A stretch of 64,000 nucleotides of DNA from Virgibacillus natechei (GTDB lineage: Bacteria > Bacillota > Bacilli > Bacillales > Amphibacillaceae), in assembly GCF_026013645.1 (NCBI RefSeq), contig NZ_CP110224.1, positions 3,803,591 through 3,867,590 of the forward strand. Reading direction: 5' to 3'. The position numbers and the translations under genes were made by a program. This document shows, one piece after another, positions 55,283-64,000 of this stretch. Each line of letters begins with the position of its first letter. Positions within the stretch are counted from its first letter, which is position 1. The notes under the pieces were generated by a model. It searched no databases. It saw only the letters and a program-made list of their open reading frames with translations, and was not told the DNA's origin.

Positions 55283-55690
55283 TATTAGAGGATGTTCAAA
55301 AAGTCCAGTAAAAATGACACATCGAAGGGGACCTTCTGCTAACATCGCCCACGTCCTGTGGGCAACGTGAAGTCACCACAACACGCGGGAAGCTCGTTGG
55401 CTTGCTTTTCCGTTCCTTGGAAAAGAAATACACTAATGCTCGCGTGCTAGAACGTTTGCTCACGTATTAATTGCAAGGGGAACTTCTACTAAACCGCCCA
55501 CGTCCTGTGGGCAACGCAGAAGTCACCACATCCTGTGGAAGTCCGCTACTCAAAGCTACGCCGCCTTGAACTTTCGACGCAGAGGACGTGCTAGTGTCGG
55601 CGTTACAGGCAATGGTTTTCGGTGGGGCGAGCATTTACACGCAGTCCCAGGACGCCTGTGACTTTAGCCGACTCGGTCCTTTTTATCCTC
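55283..55690. mobile_element. MITE-like element, copy G (chimeric)
   Basis: About 400 bp between noc and rsmG. Left end GGATGTTCAAAAAGTCC and right end TTTTCGGTGGGGCGAGCATT then ACACGCAGTCCC. Contains the hairpin GCCCACGTCCTGTGGGC twice (55347-55363 and 55496-55512), each followed by AACG and AAGTCACCACA. Left and right ends do not match each other, so it joins parts of two repeat types. Confidence 0.65.
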
Positions 55691-55722
55691 CTTTTTGAAC
55701 ACGCACTATTAGTTTTTAAAAT

Positions 55723-55738
55723 TGTTTCACGTGGAACA
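55723..55738. promoter_or_regulatory. parS site
   Basis: TGTTTCACGTGGAACA; its complement TGTTCCACGTGAAACA fits the Bacillus consensus TGTTNCACGTGAAACA. Between noc and rsmG, about 8 kb from oriC. Confidence 0.92.
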
Positions 55739-55903
55739 ATTTTAAAAAACACTAAAAAATCTATTGCACCTGGTCAACTTGCCATTTTTCGTTCTGCTCC
55801 TATTTTACCATAAATAGTTCCATAAAAGTATGTAATAGAAAAATATAATTATAGAACCCCTTCTACTAAAACTTAAAAAAGAGTGAAAAACTGGAAACAC
55901 CTT

Positions 55904-56620
55904 TTATCCAATTGGATCTTTATTTGGTGTGCCAGCTTTTCTAGGATACTTTTTAGGAGTTTTCCCTTTTTTATTCACAACAACGATGGACCTTCCGCTT
56001 TCCTCTTTAGGCAAAGTAAATGTGCGGTGTTTGGTTGTTTCTCCACCCAATCGTTCAATTGCAGGTTTTGCATCCGCTAATTCCTCCGTTGCTTGAGCAC
56101 CCTTCATCGCAATAAAGTCACCATTTTTCCTAACTAGAGGTAAGCATAATTCACTTAACACGGACAATTTCGCAACAGCTCTTGCTGTAACAACATCAAA
56201 TGTCTCTCTAAATGTATTGTTTTTACCGAAATTTTCTGCGCGATCATGATAGAATGCAACATTATGGAGTTCAAGTTCCGCTGCTAAGTGGTTTAGAAAG
56301 CCAATTCGTTTCTGTAACGAATCCACGATCGAAACATGTAAATTTGGGAAACAGATGTGAAGTGGGAGGCTTGGGAATCCAGCTCCAGCCCCCACATCAC
56401 AAATAGAAATATCTCCCGTAAAATCATAATGAAATGCCACCGATATAGAGTCGTAGAAGTGTTTCAAATAAACCTCATCCTCATCGGTAATAGAAGTTAG
56501 ATTTATTTTTTCATTCCAATCTACTAGCACTTGATAATACATAGCAAATTGATTCATTTGATGATCACTTAGTTCAATTCCTTGTTCAACCAATGCTTCT
56601 CTGAATTGTTCTGGATTCAT
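55904..56620 (-). CDS. rsmG: 16S rRNA (guanine527-N7)-methyltransferase RsmG
   Basis: 238 residues. SAM-binding [28 protein letters not shown] and the HFYDSISV stretch are diagnostic. Methylates G527 of 16S rRNA near the decoding site; loss gives low-level streptomycin resistance. AAGGAGA upstream; 21 bases after mnmG, in the mnmE-mnmG-rsmG unit. Confidence 0.97.
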   Translation of the reverse strand: MNPEQFREALVEQGIELSDHQMNQFAMYYQVLVDWNEKINLTSITDEDEVYLKHFYDSISVAFHYDFTGDISICDVGAGAGFPSLPLHICFPNLHVSIVDSLQKRIGFLNHLAAELELHNVAFYHDRAENFGKNNTFRETFDVVTARAVAKLSVLSELCLPLVRKNGDFIAMKGAQATEELADAKPAIERLGGETTKHRTFTLPKEESGRSIVVVNKKGKTPKKYPRKAGTPNKDPIG

Positions 56621-56641
56621 GACATGAAATCTCCTTAAAAT

Positions 56642-58528
56642 TTAATTGGCTACACGAGCAATTGTCCCCTGCTCAATATACACAAGCAATATGGAAACAT
56701 CTGCGGGATTTACACCAGATATTCTGGATGCCTGCCCTACTGACAATGGACGTACTTCTTTTAATTTTTCTTTTGCTTCTGTTGCAATTCCACTAATATC
56801 GTCATAGTCAATATCATGAGGTATTTTTTTGTCTTCCATTTTTAGCATACGTGCAACTTGTTCATTCGCCTTCTTAATATAGCCTTCATATTTAACTTGA
56901 ATTCCGACCTGTTCTTTTACGACTGCCGGAAGATCAGTGTTAGCATCAATCATCAGCTCGATTAAATCATAAGTTAGTTCTGGTCGTTTTAGTAAATCAT
57001 AGGCTTTAATAGGCTCTTTCAACGGTGAAGTACCAGCATTTGTCATAACTTCAGTTACATTCTCACTTGGTTTTATCGTTATTTTCCTTAAACGATTCTT
57101 CTCTTCTTCGACAAACTTGTTCTTTTGGGCAAATTTGGCGTAACGCTCTTCTGAAATTGTACCAAGTTTGTATCCTGTTTCCGTTAGACGTAAATCAGCA
57201 TTGTCATGACGTAACAATAAGCGGTATTCGGCGCGAGATGTTAGAAGACGATATGGCTCGTTTGTGCCTTTGGTTACTAAGTCGTCAATTAGTACGCCGA
57301 TATATGCTTGAGAACGATCTAAAATAACAGGATCCTTGCCAGTTACTTTTGCTGCAGCGTTGATACCTGCCATAATTCCTTGGGCGGCTGCTTCTTCATA
57401 ACCGGATGTCCCATTAATTTGTCCTGCTGTATAAAGCCCGGTAATTTGCTTCGTTTCAAGCGTTGGCCATAGCTGGGTTGGAACAATTGAGTCATATTCA
57501 ATTGCATAACCTGCACGCATAATTTCTGCATTTTCTAGTCCAGGAACACTTCTAACCATATCATGTTGAATGGATTCAGGTAATGATGTTGATAATCCTT
57601 GCACATAAACCTCTTCTGTATCCCTTCCTTCAGGTTCCAAAAAGACTTGATGACGAGGCTTATCATTAAAGCGTACAATTTTATCTTCAATTGATGGACA
57701 GTAACGTGGACCTGTTCCGCGTTTCATGCCTGAGTACATCGCTGAAAGTTCTAAATTATCATCAATCATTTTGTGTGTGAACTCATTGGTATAAGTTAAC
57801 CAACACGGAATTTGGTCGGTAATAAACTCTGTTGTTTCATATGAAAATGCTTGATGCTTTTCGTCACCTGGCTGGATCTCTGTTTTTGAATAATCAATCG
57901 TTCGACTATTTACACGAGGTGGTGTTCCTGTTTTAAATCGTCTAAGTTCAAGACCAAGTTCCTCTAGATGTTCCGATAATTTAACAGATACACGTTGATT
58001 ATTTGGACCACTTTCATAATCTAAATCACCCATAAGAACTCTTCCTCGATTAAAGGTTCCCGTTGTAATAATAACCGTTTCTGCTGAATATGCTGCTTTT
58101 GATTCTGTGATAACACCTTTACAAACGCCGTCTTCCACAATTAATTCATCGACCATTCCTTGGCGAAGTGTTAGGTTTTCTTGATTTTCGATAATGTTTT
58201 TCATTTCTTTTATATACAAAGGTTTATCCGCTTGAGCACGTAATGCTTGTACGGCGGGTCCCTTCCCTGTATTTAACATTCGCATTTGTATATGCGTTTT
58301 ATCAATAACTTTAGCCATTACCCCGCCAAGTGCATCCACTTCACGAACGACGATCCCTTTTGCAGGGCCACCGAGCGATGGATTACAAGGCATAAAGGCA
58401 ACCATATCTAAATTTAATGTAAGCATTAATGTCTTGGCACCCATTTTTGATGCAGCTACGCCAGCTTCTACACCAGCATGTCCGGAACCAATAACGATTA
58501 CATCATAATGTCCTGCATCGTATGTCAT
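56642..58528 (-). CDS. mnmG: tRNA uridine-5-carboxymethylaminomethyl modification enzyme MnmG (GidA)
   Basis: 628 residues from ATG 58528 (AAAGG nine bases upstream; an earlier ATG overlaps the RBS). FAD-binding [19 protein letters not shown], the [11 protein letters not shown] block and [15 protein letters not shown] are diagnostic. With MnmE it adds (carboxymethyl)aminomethyl to U34 of several tRNAs. Confidence 0.97.
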   Translation of the reverse strand: MTYDAGHYDVIVIGSGHAGVEAGVAASKMGAKTLMLTLNLDMVAFMPCNPSLGGPAKGIVVREVDALGGVMAKVIDKTHIQMRMLNTGKGPAVQALRAQADKPLYIKEMKNIIENQENLTLRQGMVDELIVEDGVCKGVITESKAAYSAETVIITTGTFNRGRVLMGDLDYESGPNNQRVSVKLSEHLEELGLELRRFKTGTPPRVNSRTIDYSKTEIQPGDEKHQAFSYETTEFITDQIPCWLTYTNEFTHKMIDDNLELSAMYSGMKRGTGPRYCPSIEDKIVRFNDKPRHQVFLEPEGRDTEEVYVQGLSTSLPESIQHDMVRSVPGLENAEIMRAGYAIEYDSIVPTQLWPTLETKQITGLYTAGQINGTSGYEEAAAQGIMAGINAAAKVTGKDPVILDRSQAYIGVLIDDLVTKGTNEPYRLLTSRAEYRLLLRHDNADLRLTETGYKLGTISEERYAKFAQKNKFVEEEKNRLRKITIKPSENVTEVMTNAGTSPLKEPIKAYDLLKRPELTYDLIELMIDANTDLPAVVKEQVGIQVKYEGYIKKANEQVARMLKMEDKKIPHDIDYDDISGIATEAKEKLKEVRPLSVGQASRISGVNPADVSILLVYIEQGTIARVAN

Positions 58529-58577
58529 ACTTTTCATCCTTTCATTATTTAAATTCGTTTTATTATCATTCGCTTAT

Positions 58578-59954
58578 TTACTTTCCTAGACAAAATTGCG
58601 CAAATAACTGATTGATTAGACCGTCACTAGCAGTATCTCCAATTATTTCTCCTAAAAACTCCCACGTACGAGTCACATCGATTTGGATGATATCAAGTGG
58701 CATGTCCTGATCAATTCCTGCCATAGCATCTTCCAGTGCTTGACTGGCCTTCTTAAGCAATTGGATATGCCTTACATTTGATACATACGTTAAATCACCT
58801 GTTTCAATTTCCCCAGCAAAGAAAGTCGTCGCAATTGCTGATTCTAATTCATCTACCCCTTCTTCTTTGATTAAAGAAGTAGTCACAAGAGGTCTACCTT
58901 CCGCCAATTCTTTTACTTTATCTAAATCAAGCTTATGTTCCAGGTCTGTCTTATTAATGATTACAATATATTCTAGACCCTGGATTGCTTCGAAAAGTTT
59001 AACATCTTCATCTGTAATCTCATCATTATAGTTTAACACCATGAGGATAAGATCTGATTCTTTTAAAACCTGTCTGGAACGTTCGACACCGATTTTCTCA
59101 ACGATATCTTCCGTTTCACGTATTCCTGCTGTATCGACTAAGCGAAGTGGAACTCCACGTACATTCACATACTCTTCAATTACATCACGCGTCGTTCCAG
59201 GAACTTCTGTTACAATTGCTTTATTTTCCTGTACAAGGGTATTCATTAAAGAGGATTTCCCAACATTAGGTCGCCCAATGATTGCTGTTCCTAAACCTTC
59301 ACGTAGAATTTTTCCTTGTTTGGCAACTTCTAAAAGCTCATTAATTTCTTTATGAACTTCTTTTGTTTTTTGACGCATGACTTCATGTGACATTTCTTCC
59401 ACATCATCATATTCTGGGTAATCAATATTTACCTCAACATGCGCAACCGTTTCTAATAAATCCTGCCTTAAGCGCTTGATTAAACCTGACAATCGCCCGT
59501 CCATCTGCTTTAAAGCAACAGACATCGCTTTATCTGTTTTTGCCCGGATTAAATCCATCACTGCTTCCGCTTGAGATAAGTCTATTCTTCCATGCAAAAA
59601 AGCACGTTTTGTAAATTCTCCTGGCTCCGCTAATCGTGCTCCCTTACCTAATATAATCTCCAACACTCGGTTAACAGCAACCATACCACCATGGCAATTA
59701 ATTTCAACAACATCTTCACGTGTAAACGTTTTTGGCGCACGCATGACGGAAACCATTACTTCTTCTGCTACTTCGGATGTTGTTGGATCGATTATTTTTC
59801 CATAGTGAATTGTATGTGACGCTACTTCATTTAAATCTTTACCATGAAAAAGGCCTGTCACCATTGATATAGCCTCAGGACCACTCAATCTCACGATAGC
59901 AATCGCGCCTTCACCAGTCGGAGTTGATATTGCAGTAATTGTATCTGTCTCCAT
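58578..59954 (-). CDS. mnmE: tRNA modification GTPase MnmE (TrmE)
   Basis: 458 residues from ATG 59954 (GAGGTGA upstream; longer frames start without RBS). N-terminal tetrahydrofolate-binding domain ([18 protein letters not shown]), helical domain, inserted G domain ([28 protein letters not shown]) and the C-terminal FCLGK bearing the catalytic cysteine. Partner of MnmG. Fifty bases separate the two genes. Confidence 0.97.
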   Translation of the reverse strand: METDTITAISTPTGEGAIAIVRLSGPEAISMVTGLFHGKDLNEVASHTIHYGKIIDPTTSEVAEEVMVSVMRAPKTFTREDVVEINCHGGMVAVNRVLEIILGKGARLAEPGEFTKRAFLHGRIDLSQAEAVMDLIRAKTDKAMSVALKQMDGRLSGLIKRLRQDLLETVAHVEVNIDYPEYDDVEEMSHEVMRQKTKEVHKEINELLEVAKQGKILREGLGTAIIGRPNVGKSSLMNTLVQENKAIVTEVPGTTRDVIEEYVNVRGVPLRLVDTAGIRETEDIVEKIGVERSRQVLKESDLILMVLNYNDEITDEDVKLFEAIQGLEYIVIINKTDLEHKLDLDKVKELAEGRPLVTTSLIKEEGVDELESAIATTFFAGEIETGDLTYVSNVRHIQLLKKASQALEDAMAGIDQDMPLDIIQIDVTRTWEFLGEIIGDTASDGLINQLFAQFCLGK

Positions 59955-60119
59955 CACTTTCACCTCAAATTTCTTCTTACTTCTATCTATGATAAATATT
60001 GCATTAGTATTTAATGTCACTAACAAAATAGAATACCATAAATTCATTAAAAAATAAACTTATCCACAAGAATAAGTTTTAAGAAACTTTTCCTTAAAAA
60101 CAAATTCTAAGGTCCATTT

Positions 60120-60182
60120 GTGTATAGATAAAATAATTCCGGTTATCCACATGTGAATAACCGGAATTATTTTATCTTATGA
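60120..60182. terminator. Perfect 20-bp hairpin downstream of the small-gene pair
   Basis: Arms 60127-60146 and 60157-60176 (GATAAAATAATTCCGGTTAT and complement), with a loop that is itself palindromic (CACATGTG). On the minus strand the stem ends in a T-rich arm, so it can terminate the two small genes upstream; it could act both ways. Confidence 0.75.
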
Positions 60183-60212
60183 ATTTGAATTAGTTTCCTT
60201 TATGATTCAACT

Positions 60213-60449
60213 TTACTTGTGTCCTTTTCTTGGAATATCTTTGCCCTCATGACTGATTAAACCATCATCTTCATTTGTCTTATCAATTTTCCCATCTATT
60301 GTTCCTTCTACATACCCATCAGAAACCTGTTCATGTGTAATTGCCATTCCTTTAGATAGCTCATCATTACGGTCATAATCCGATACATCATAGGTTTTTT
60401 CTGCTACCTTTTTTGTACTTTCTTTGATTTCCCGATCATTATTTCCCAC
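60213..60449 (-). CDS. YozQ-like small protein (DUF4025)
   Basis: 78 residues from a GTG start at 60449, chosen because AAAGGAGG lies eight bases upstream; the ATG further up has no RBS. SDYDRNDELSKGMAITHEQV and SDGYVEGTIDGKID match DUF4025 (YozQ) proteins: small, hydrophilic and of unknown function. Downstream of, and probably cotranscribed with, the next small gene. Confidence 0.8.
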   Translation of the reverse strand: MGNNDREIKESTKKVAEKTYDVSDYDRNDELSKGMAITHEQVSDGYVEGTIDGKIDKTNEDDGLISHEGKDIPRKGHK

Positions 60450-60502
60450 GTTAATTACCTCCTTTTCGATTATTGGTTTATCTTTTACCATTTAACGTAG
60501 CT

Positions 60503-60772
60503 TTATGAATAGGTATTATTTAACTGGTTTATGATGATGGTTAACTCTTTACGGAGTTGCATCACTTCTTCTTGTTTGAGCAAAACAGGGAGTTGATCAT
60601 TCACCAATACCGTACAACTCTCGTTTTGTTGTGTTAAATAATCAATAAGTAGCTTTAATTGACCTTCAGATAATATAGATGCAGTTTCAAGATTTCTTAC
60701 TTGAGTCAGATAAAACATATGTTGGTCTTGATCAAATTCCCCACTGAATATTATCCCCGCAAAATTATCCAT
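60503..60772 (-). CDS. Small protein of unknown function
   Basis: 89 residues from ATG 60772 behind AAGGAG (nine bases). MDNFAGIIFSGEFDQDQHMF and the tail KQEEVMQLRKELTIIINQLN suggest a soluble alpha/beta protein with a helical, possibly coiled-coil end. I do not recognise the family. It is in the origin region between mnmE and jag, where Bacillus subtilis has nothing comparable, and pairs with the YozQ-like gene. Confidence 0.7.
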   Translation of the reverse strand: MDNFAGIIFSGEFDQDQHMFYLTQVRNLETASILSEGQLKLLIDYLTQQNESCTVLVNDQLPVLLKQEEVMQLRKELTIIINQLNNTYS

Positions 60773-60926
60773 GTTGAAATTCTCCTTTTTAGAAAGTTTT
60801 ATACTTTCCCATCTGCTAATTACATAATTTGTATTCATCTCTCCTTAGTATTCATTATTTTTCGATACTCATCCTTCTTTTTTCTGAATCTCTATACCGA
60901 TACTTTTCGATGAATGCCTAAGCCCG

Positions 60927-60962
60927 CACTTCTGCAAATAGGAAGTTTCTATTTTCCGAAAA
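60927..60962. repeat. Degenerate single module of the double-hairpin repeat
   Basis: GCACTTCTGCAAATAGGAAG followed by TTTCTATTTTCC corresponds to the second hairpin of the repeat at 33411 and 62513 (GCACTTATGCAG... form). It abuts the jag terminator. Confidence 0.5.
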
Positions 60963-61003
60963 AAATCCGCCTGCTCCCTTCAAAAAGGGAAACAGACGGA
61001 TAA
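60955..61003 (-). terminator. jag terminator
   Basis: Minus strand ATCCGTCTG...CAGGCGGAT (61001-60993 and 60973-60965) with inner CCCTT/AAGGG pairing, followed by TTTTTTTC. Confidence 0.85.
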
Positions 61004-61017
61004 ATTTTATATCTAAA

Positions 61018-61632
61018 TTATGGTTTGATTACAATATGGCGATGAGGTTCATCACCATCTGAATAGGTAGAGATTTCGTTTCTACGCTGCAATGCACTAT
61101 GAATAATTTTCCGTTCAAATGCCGGCATTGGCTCTAGTGCTACTTTCTTATTTAAATGGATTGCTTTATCGGCCATTTTAGTTGCTAAGGATTTTAGTGT
61201 CTCTTGTCTACGCTCACGGTACCCTTCTGCATCCAATGTGGCACCATAGAATTGTTTACTATCTTTATTTAAAGCAAGATTGACCAAATACTGTAAAGCG
61301 TTCAGGGTTTGACCGCGTTTGCCAATTAATATCGCAATATTATCACCCTGTAATTCAAATGTAACGTGATTATTATCAACGGTTGTTGTAATCGTAACAT
61401 CGACATTCATATTACGAGTCACTTCTTTAATAAAATCCTCTGTTTCCTGAATTGGATTTTTGCTGATTGTCACCGTTACATATGCGCGCTTCGATCCAAA
61501 GATACCAAATAATCCTCTTTTTCCTTCATCAATAACTTCAATATCAACCTGGTCCCTCGTGGTGTCTAACTGCTCTAATGCTGATTGGACCGCTTCTTCA
61601 ACTGTTTGTCCACTAGCAGTTATTTCTCTCAC
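61018..61632 (-). CDS. jag: RNA-binding protein Jag (KhpB), SpoIIIJ-associated
   Basis: 204 residues. Jag-N domain (about 1-50: [20 protein letters not shown]), KH domain with [19 protein letters not shown], and R3H domain [20 protein letters not shown]. Forms a KH-domain RNA-binding partner of KhpA affecting cell division and elongation. Overlaps the yidC stop by four bases. Confidence 0.96.
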   Translation of the reverse strand: MREITASGQTVEEAVQSALEQLDTTRDQVDIEVIDEGKRGLFGIFGSKRAYVTVTISKNPIQETEDFIKEVTRNMNVDVTITTTVDNNHVTFELQGDNIAILIGKRGQTLNALQYLVNLALNKDSKQFYGATLDAEGYRERRQETLKSLATKMADKAIHLNKKVALEPMPAFERKIIHSALQRRNEISTYSDGDEPHRHIVIKP

Positions 61633-62399
61633 TTTTTGTCTCCTCCAGTGTCCTTATTTTTCATCATTGGTTTATTGATAGCAAGGGTTTGAATAACCAT
61701 GAAGACGTTACCTACTACCCAGTATAATGCTAATGCTGCAGGGAAGAAGAATGCAAAAACAGTAATCATAATTGGCATTACGTAAAGCATAACCATCATT
61801 TGTGGGTTTTGTGATGCCGGATTACCAGCCATCATTAATTTTTGCTGATAAAATGTTGCTACACCTGCTATTAACGGTAATATCATATCTGGTGATCCTA
61901 ATTCAAACCATAGAAAGCTTTGTGATTGAATTTCTCCTGTACGCATGATCGCATGGTACATAGCAATCAATATTGGCATTTGCACAAAGATCGGTAAACA
62001 ACCAGCAAGCGGATTTACTCCATTTTTTTGAAATAAAGCCATTGTTTCTTCTTGAAGTTTTTGTTGTGTTTTTTGATCTTTAGAGCTATATTTTTGTTGT
62101 ATTTCTTTAAGCTGTGGTTGAATTTCCTGCATTGCTTTTGAACTTTTAAGCTGTTTTACGTTTAGTGGTAAAAGTAATAAACGGGCAAGAATAGTTACAA
62201 CAACAATTGCTAAACCATAACCATAACTTGCGTTAAACAAATCAGCCATATAAGTAATAAACCAAGATAATGGGTATACAAAATAGCTATTCCAAATTCC
62301 GGTACTTTCACTCGTAATCGGTTCGTTAATTTCTGTACAACCAGAAAGTATTGCCAGCAACCCTATTAGGGTTAACAGCAAAATGTACTTCTTACGCAA
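61629..62399 (-). CDS. yidC: Membrane protein insertase YidC1 (SpoIIIJ)
   Basis: 256 residues. Lipoprotein signal with lipobox LAILSGC (cysteine about 21), then five membrane helices; [20 protein letters not shown] is the conserved insertase region and [20 protein letters not shown] carries the key arginine. Inserts membrane proteins and, in sporulation, is needed for SpoIIIA/E functions. First gene of yidC-jag. Confidence 0.96.
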   Translation of the reverse strand: MRKKYILLLTLIGLLAILSGCTEINEPITSESTGIWNSYFVYPLSWFITYMADLFNASYGYGLAIVVVTILARLLLLPLNVKQLKSSKAMQEIQPQLKEIQQKYSSKDQKTQQKLQEETMALFQKNGVNPLAGCLPIFVQMPILIAMYHAIMRTGEIQSQSFLWFELGSPDMILPLIAGVATFYQQKLMMAGNPASQNPQMMVMLYVMPIMITVFAFFFPAALALYWVVGNVFMVIQTLAINKPMMKNKDTGGDKK

Positions 62400-62512
62400 A
62401 ATGTTTCCTCCTAACTAAATTAACAATACCCCATAAAGGAATAATCTACTTGCTATTTTAACGTAACTAAAAATAACTTTCTATATAAAAGACGTTTAGC
62501 GTTCATTTTTTG

Positions 62513-62660
62513 GCAGATAAGAAAATATAAAAACTTTCTTATCTGCATAAGTGCAACTAAGACTTATCGCCATAAAGCTTGGCGATAAGCCAAGTTTTCT
62601 ACAAATAGGAACCTATAAAACATTCCTAATCTATAAGTGCGGACTTTGGCACTCCCCATG
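62513..62660 (-). repeat. Modular double-hairpin repeat, copy 2
   Basis: Three hairpins in the rnpA-yidC gap: GCAGATAAGAAA/TTTCTTATCTGC (62513-62546), CTTATCGCC/GGCGATAAG (62563-62589) and a weaker AGGAA/TTCCT stem (62606-62626). The minus strand aligns with 33361-33460; paired changes preserve the stems. It may attenuate or stabilise transcripts reading from rnpA into yidC. Confidence 0.7.
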
Positions 62661-62668
62661 AAAAGGGG

Positions 62669-63022
62669 TTATCGAATGCCACGTTTTCTAAATAAATTCT
62701 CTTTATATAATAAATGAGTAAGACTTTTTTTTATGTCTTTATATTCTATGCTCTTGGTAGGTTGCCTAGCAATAATTACAATATCATACGTCATATATAT
62801 ATTATCTTCCAGTTCTTGAAAAGCTTGACGCAAATATCTTTTAATTCGATTCCGTGTAACAGCATTTCCAATTTTTTTTCCTACTGAAAGACCAATTCGA
62901 AAATGTTCCTGGGTCGGTTTCTTCACATAATAGATGACAAGCTGTCTGTTAGCAAAAGATTTCCCGTTCTTAAACACAAATTGAAATTCATCATTCTTTT
63001 TAATACGAAACTCTTTTTTCAT
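62669..63022 (-). CDS. rnpA: Ribonuclease P protein component
   Basis: 117 residues from ATG 63022 (AAAGGTG upstream; adjacent ATG at 63025). [20 protein letters not shown] and the RNR motif in [13 protein letters not shown] are diagnostic. Protein subunit of RNase P for tRNA 5' processing. Separated from rpmH by 144 bases with a terminator-like hairpin. Confidence 0.97.
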   Translation of the reverse strand: MKKEFRIKKNDEFQFVFKNGKSFANRQLVIYYVKKPTQEHFRIGLSVGKKIGNAVTRNRIKRYLRQAFQELEDNIYMTYDIVIIARQPTKSIEYKDIKKSLTHLLYKENLFRKRGIR

Positions 63023-63140
63023 CATTATCACCTTTACTACTATCAGCACTTGCAATCCTAGCTCAAGACTCTAGTACTTTAAATAAATAAGGAATGCACC
63101 CATTGTTGCATTCCTATACCAATATCCGGCCATAAAGCCG

Positions 63141-63166
63141 AAAAAAGACCACTGATAATCAGTGGC

Positions 63167-63169
<3 letters not shown>
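63141..63169 (-). terminator. rpmH terminator/attenuator
   Basis: Minus strand GGCCACTGAT/ATCAGTGGTC followed by TTTTTTC, directly after the rpmH stop. It may partly limit read-through into rnpA. Confidence 0.85.
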
Positions 63170-63301
<132 letters not shown>

Positions 63302-63436
63302 TTATCTTGCACCTCCCAAAGGAACTCTTAAAAATATCCATATTTAAATATTAGTGCTATCCACAGACAGTCTCTGTAATTATACGTAATACGCATCCAA
63401 TCTGTCAACTTCCATTTTAATTTTTTCATATAGCTG

Positions 63437-63465
63437 TTTTTAAGTACTTTTTACTATTATGTCAA
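63437..63465 (-). promoter_or_regulatory. Candidate rpmH promoter
   Basis: Minus strand TTGACA (63465-63460), 17 bases, TAAAAA (63442-63437). The -10 is poor but the -35 is perfect and the distance to rpmH is plausible. Confidence 0.45.
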
Positions 63466-63479
63466 ATTCAGCCTAATTG

Positions 63480-63825
63480 AACCTTATCCACATGACTATG
63501 TTAAACCAATTTCGACAGTTTTTTTCTATCCACAACAAGTATCGACAAGATAATCACAAATTATAGGGTTGTGGATGAACTTTATATACAATCCGTTGAA
63601 TTTGTGGATAACCGTCGAAAACCCATTGCTAAATAGTTGTTTATTTGATATTATACTTGTGTTTAACCTGTGTAAATAAAAAGTTGGTTTTTATCTTATC
63701 CACAAACTGTGAATAAGATGTGGATACATGTTCACACCTCGTTTATAAAGTTATTAACAGTTATGTGGATTTCGTTTGCAACCTTTGGAAAGGGTTGTCC
63801 TACTCATGTTTTCTATCCACAGTCT
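63480..63825. other. oriC: DnaA-box cluster upstream of dnaA
   Basis: Exact DnaA boxes: TTATCCACA at 63484-63492 and 63696-63704, TGTGGATAA at 63603-63611, TGTGAATAA at 63709-63717. One-mismatch boxes: CTATCCACA at 63526 and 63813, TGTGGATGA at 63570, TGTGGATAC at 63719. The cluster lies between rpmH and dnaA, the upstream half of the bipartite Bacillus origin; the unwinding region would be beyond this window, near dnaA-dnaN. Confidence 0.93.
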
Positions 63826-63984
63826 TAACTATTATTTTTATCCTTTTATTTAAATACTCATGGTAAATGGTGGCTCCGTTTTACGTAGTCATGTGAATTC
63901 TATCTAGCAAAAAAGCAATATATATTTAGTACCTTTCCATCATTTCATAGATTGAGAAAGGCTTTTTCTATCCTATATATTATG

Positions 63985-63991
63985 AAAGGAG
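63985..63991 (+). promoter_or_regulatory. Ribosome binding site of dnaA
   Basis: AAAGGAG nine bases from the window end; the start codon should be at 64001. In this position the gene in Bacilli is dnaA, on the plus strand, divergent from rpmH. The coding sequence itself is outside the window. Confidence 0.8.
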
Positions 63992-64000
63992 TGACTAATT

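Noticed and set aside
63952..63981. TTGAGA...TATATT as the dnaA promoter
   Set aside because: It would start transcription inside or beyond the ribosome binding site at 63985; the true promoter should be further upstream.

Overview
The window is a low-GC, Gram-positive chromosome segment whose right edge reaches the replication origin. It ends with clustered DnaA boxes and the ribosome binding site of dnaA, whose start codon should fall just past base 64000. Gene content and order (rpmH, rnpA, spoIIIJ/yidC, jag, mnmE, mnmG, rsmG, noc, soj, spo0J, yyaC, ychF, rpsF-ssb-rpsR, yybS-gdpP-rplI, dnaB, purA, walRKHIJ-htrA) match Bacillaceae. A seven-gene Mrp Na+/H+ antiporter operon, a TAXI-type TRAP transporter and acidic proteins suggest a halotolerant or alkaliphilic genus near Oceanobacillus, Virgibacillus or Lentibacillus. 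The genus is inference.

Layout: 1-2.8 kb TAXI TRAP transporter operon (first gene cut by the window edge). 2.8-14 kb accessory genes: small regulators (XRE, AraC, PadR, TetR), a PBP4-type carboxypeptidase, TraB-like, GNAT, phosphatase, VOC and SDR proteins. 14.2-20 kb mrpABCDEFG (minus strand), facing an orphan KdpD-like universal stress protein. 21.5-23.3 kb a MITE-like element beside a TnpB (IS200/IS605 family) gene. 24.5-31.4 kb the WalRK operon. 31.5-33.2 kb an unusual GC-rich tandem array split by an IS200 element. 33.6-44.3 kb purA, cdaS, a lipoprotein, a broken MFS gene, dnaB, rplI, gdpP and yybS. 44.4-51.3 kb rpsF-ssb-rpsR, ychF and membrane proteins. 52-55 kb the chromosome-segregation genes with two parS sites. 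55.9-63.3 kb rsmG, mnmG, mnmE, jag, yidC, rnpA and rpmH. 63.4-64 kb oriC.

From 24.5 kb rightwards nearly all genes are on the minus strand, co-directional with a fork leaving the origin at the right edge. Themes that join the genes: origin function and segregation (DnaA boxes, parS, Soj, Spo0J, Noc, DnaB), cell-wall control (WalRK and partners, PBP4), c-di-AMP turnover (CdaS, GdpP) with ion homeostasis (Mrp, KdpD-like USP, MscS), and tRNA modification/translation (MnmE, MnmG, RsmG, S6, S18, L9, L34).

The least explained material is repetitive DNA: (a) a hierarchical array at 31.5-33.2 kb built from 21-bp steps around CTCGA, organised into 163-bp units; (b) at least six fold-back MITE-like elements sharing the end GGGACTGCGCTTACTCGCCCCACCGAAAA or parts of it, with hairpins whose stems vary around a constant ACGTCCTGT loop; (c) a modular double-hairpin repeat whose copies show compensatory stem changes; (d) a third short repeat beginning TAAAACTTCATTCA. 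All identifications are by eye; no database search was run.
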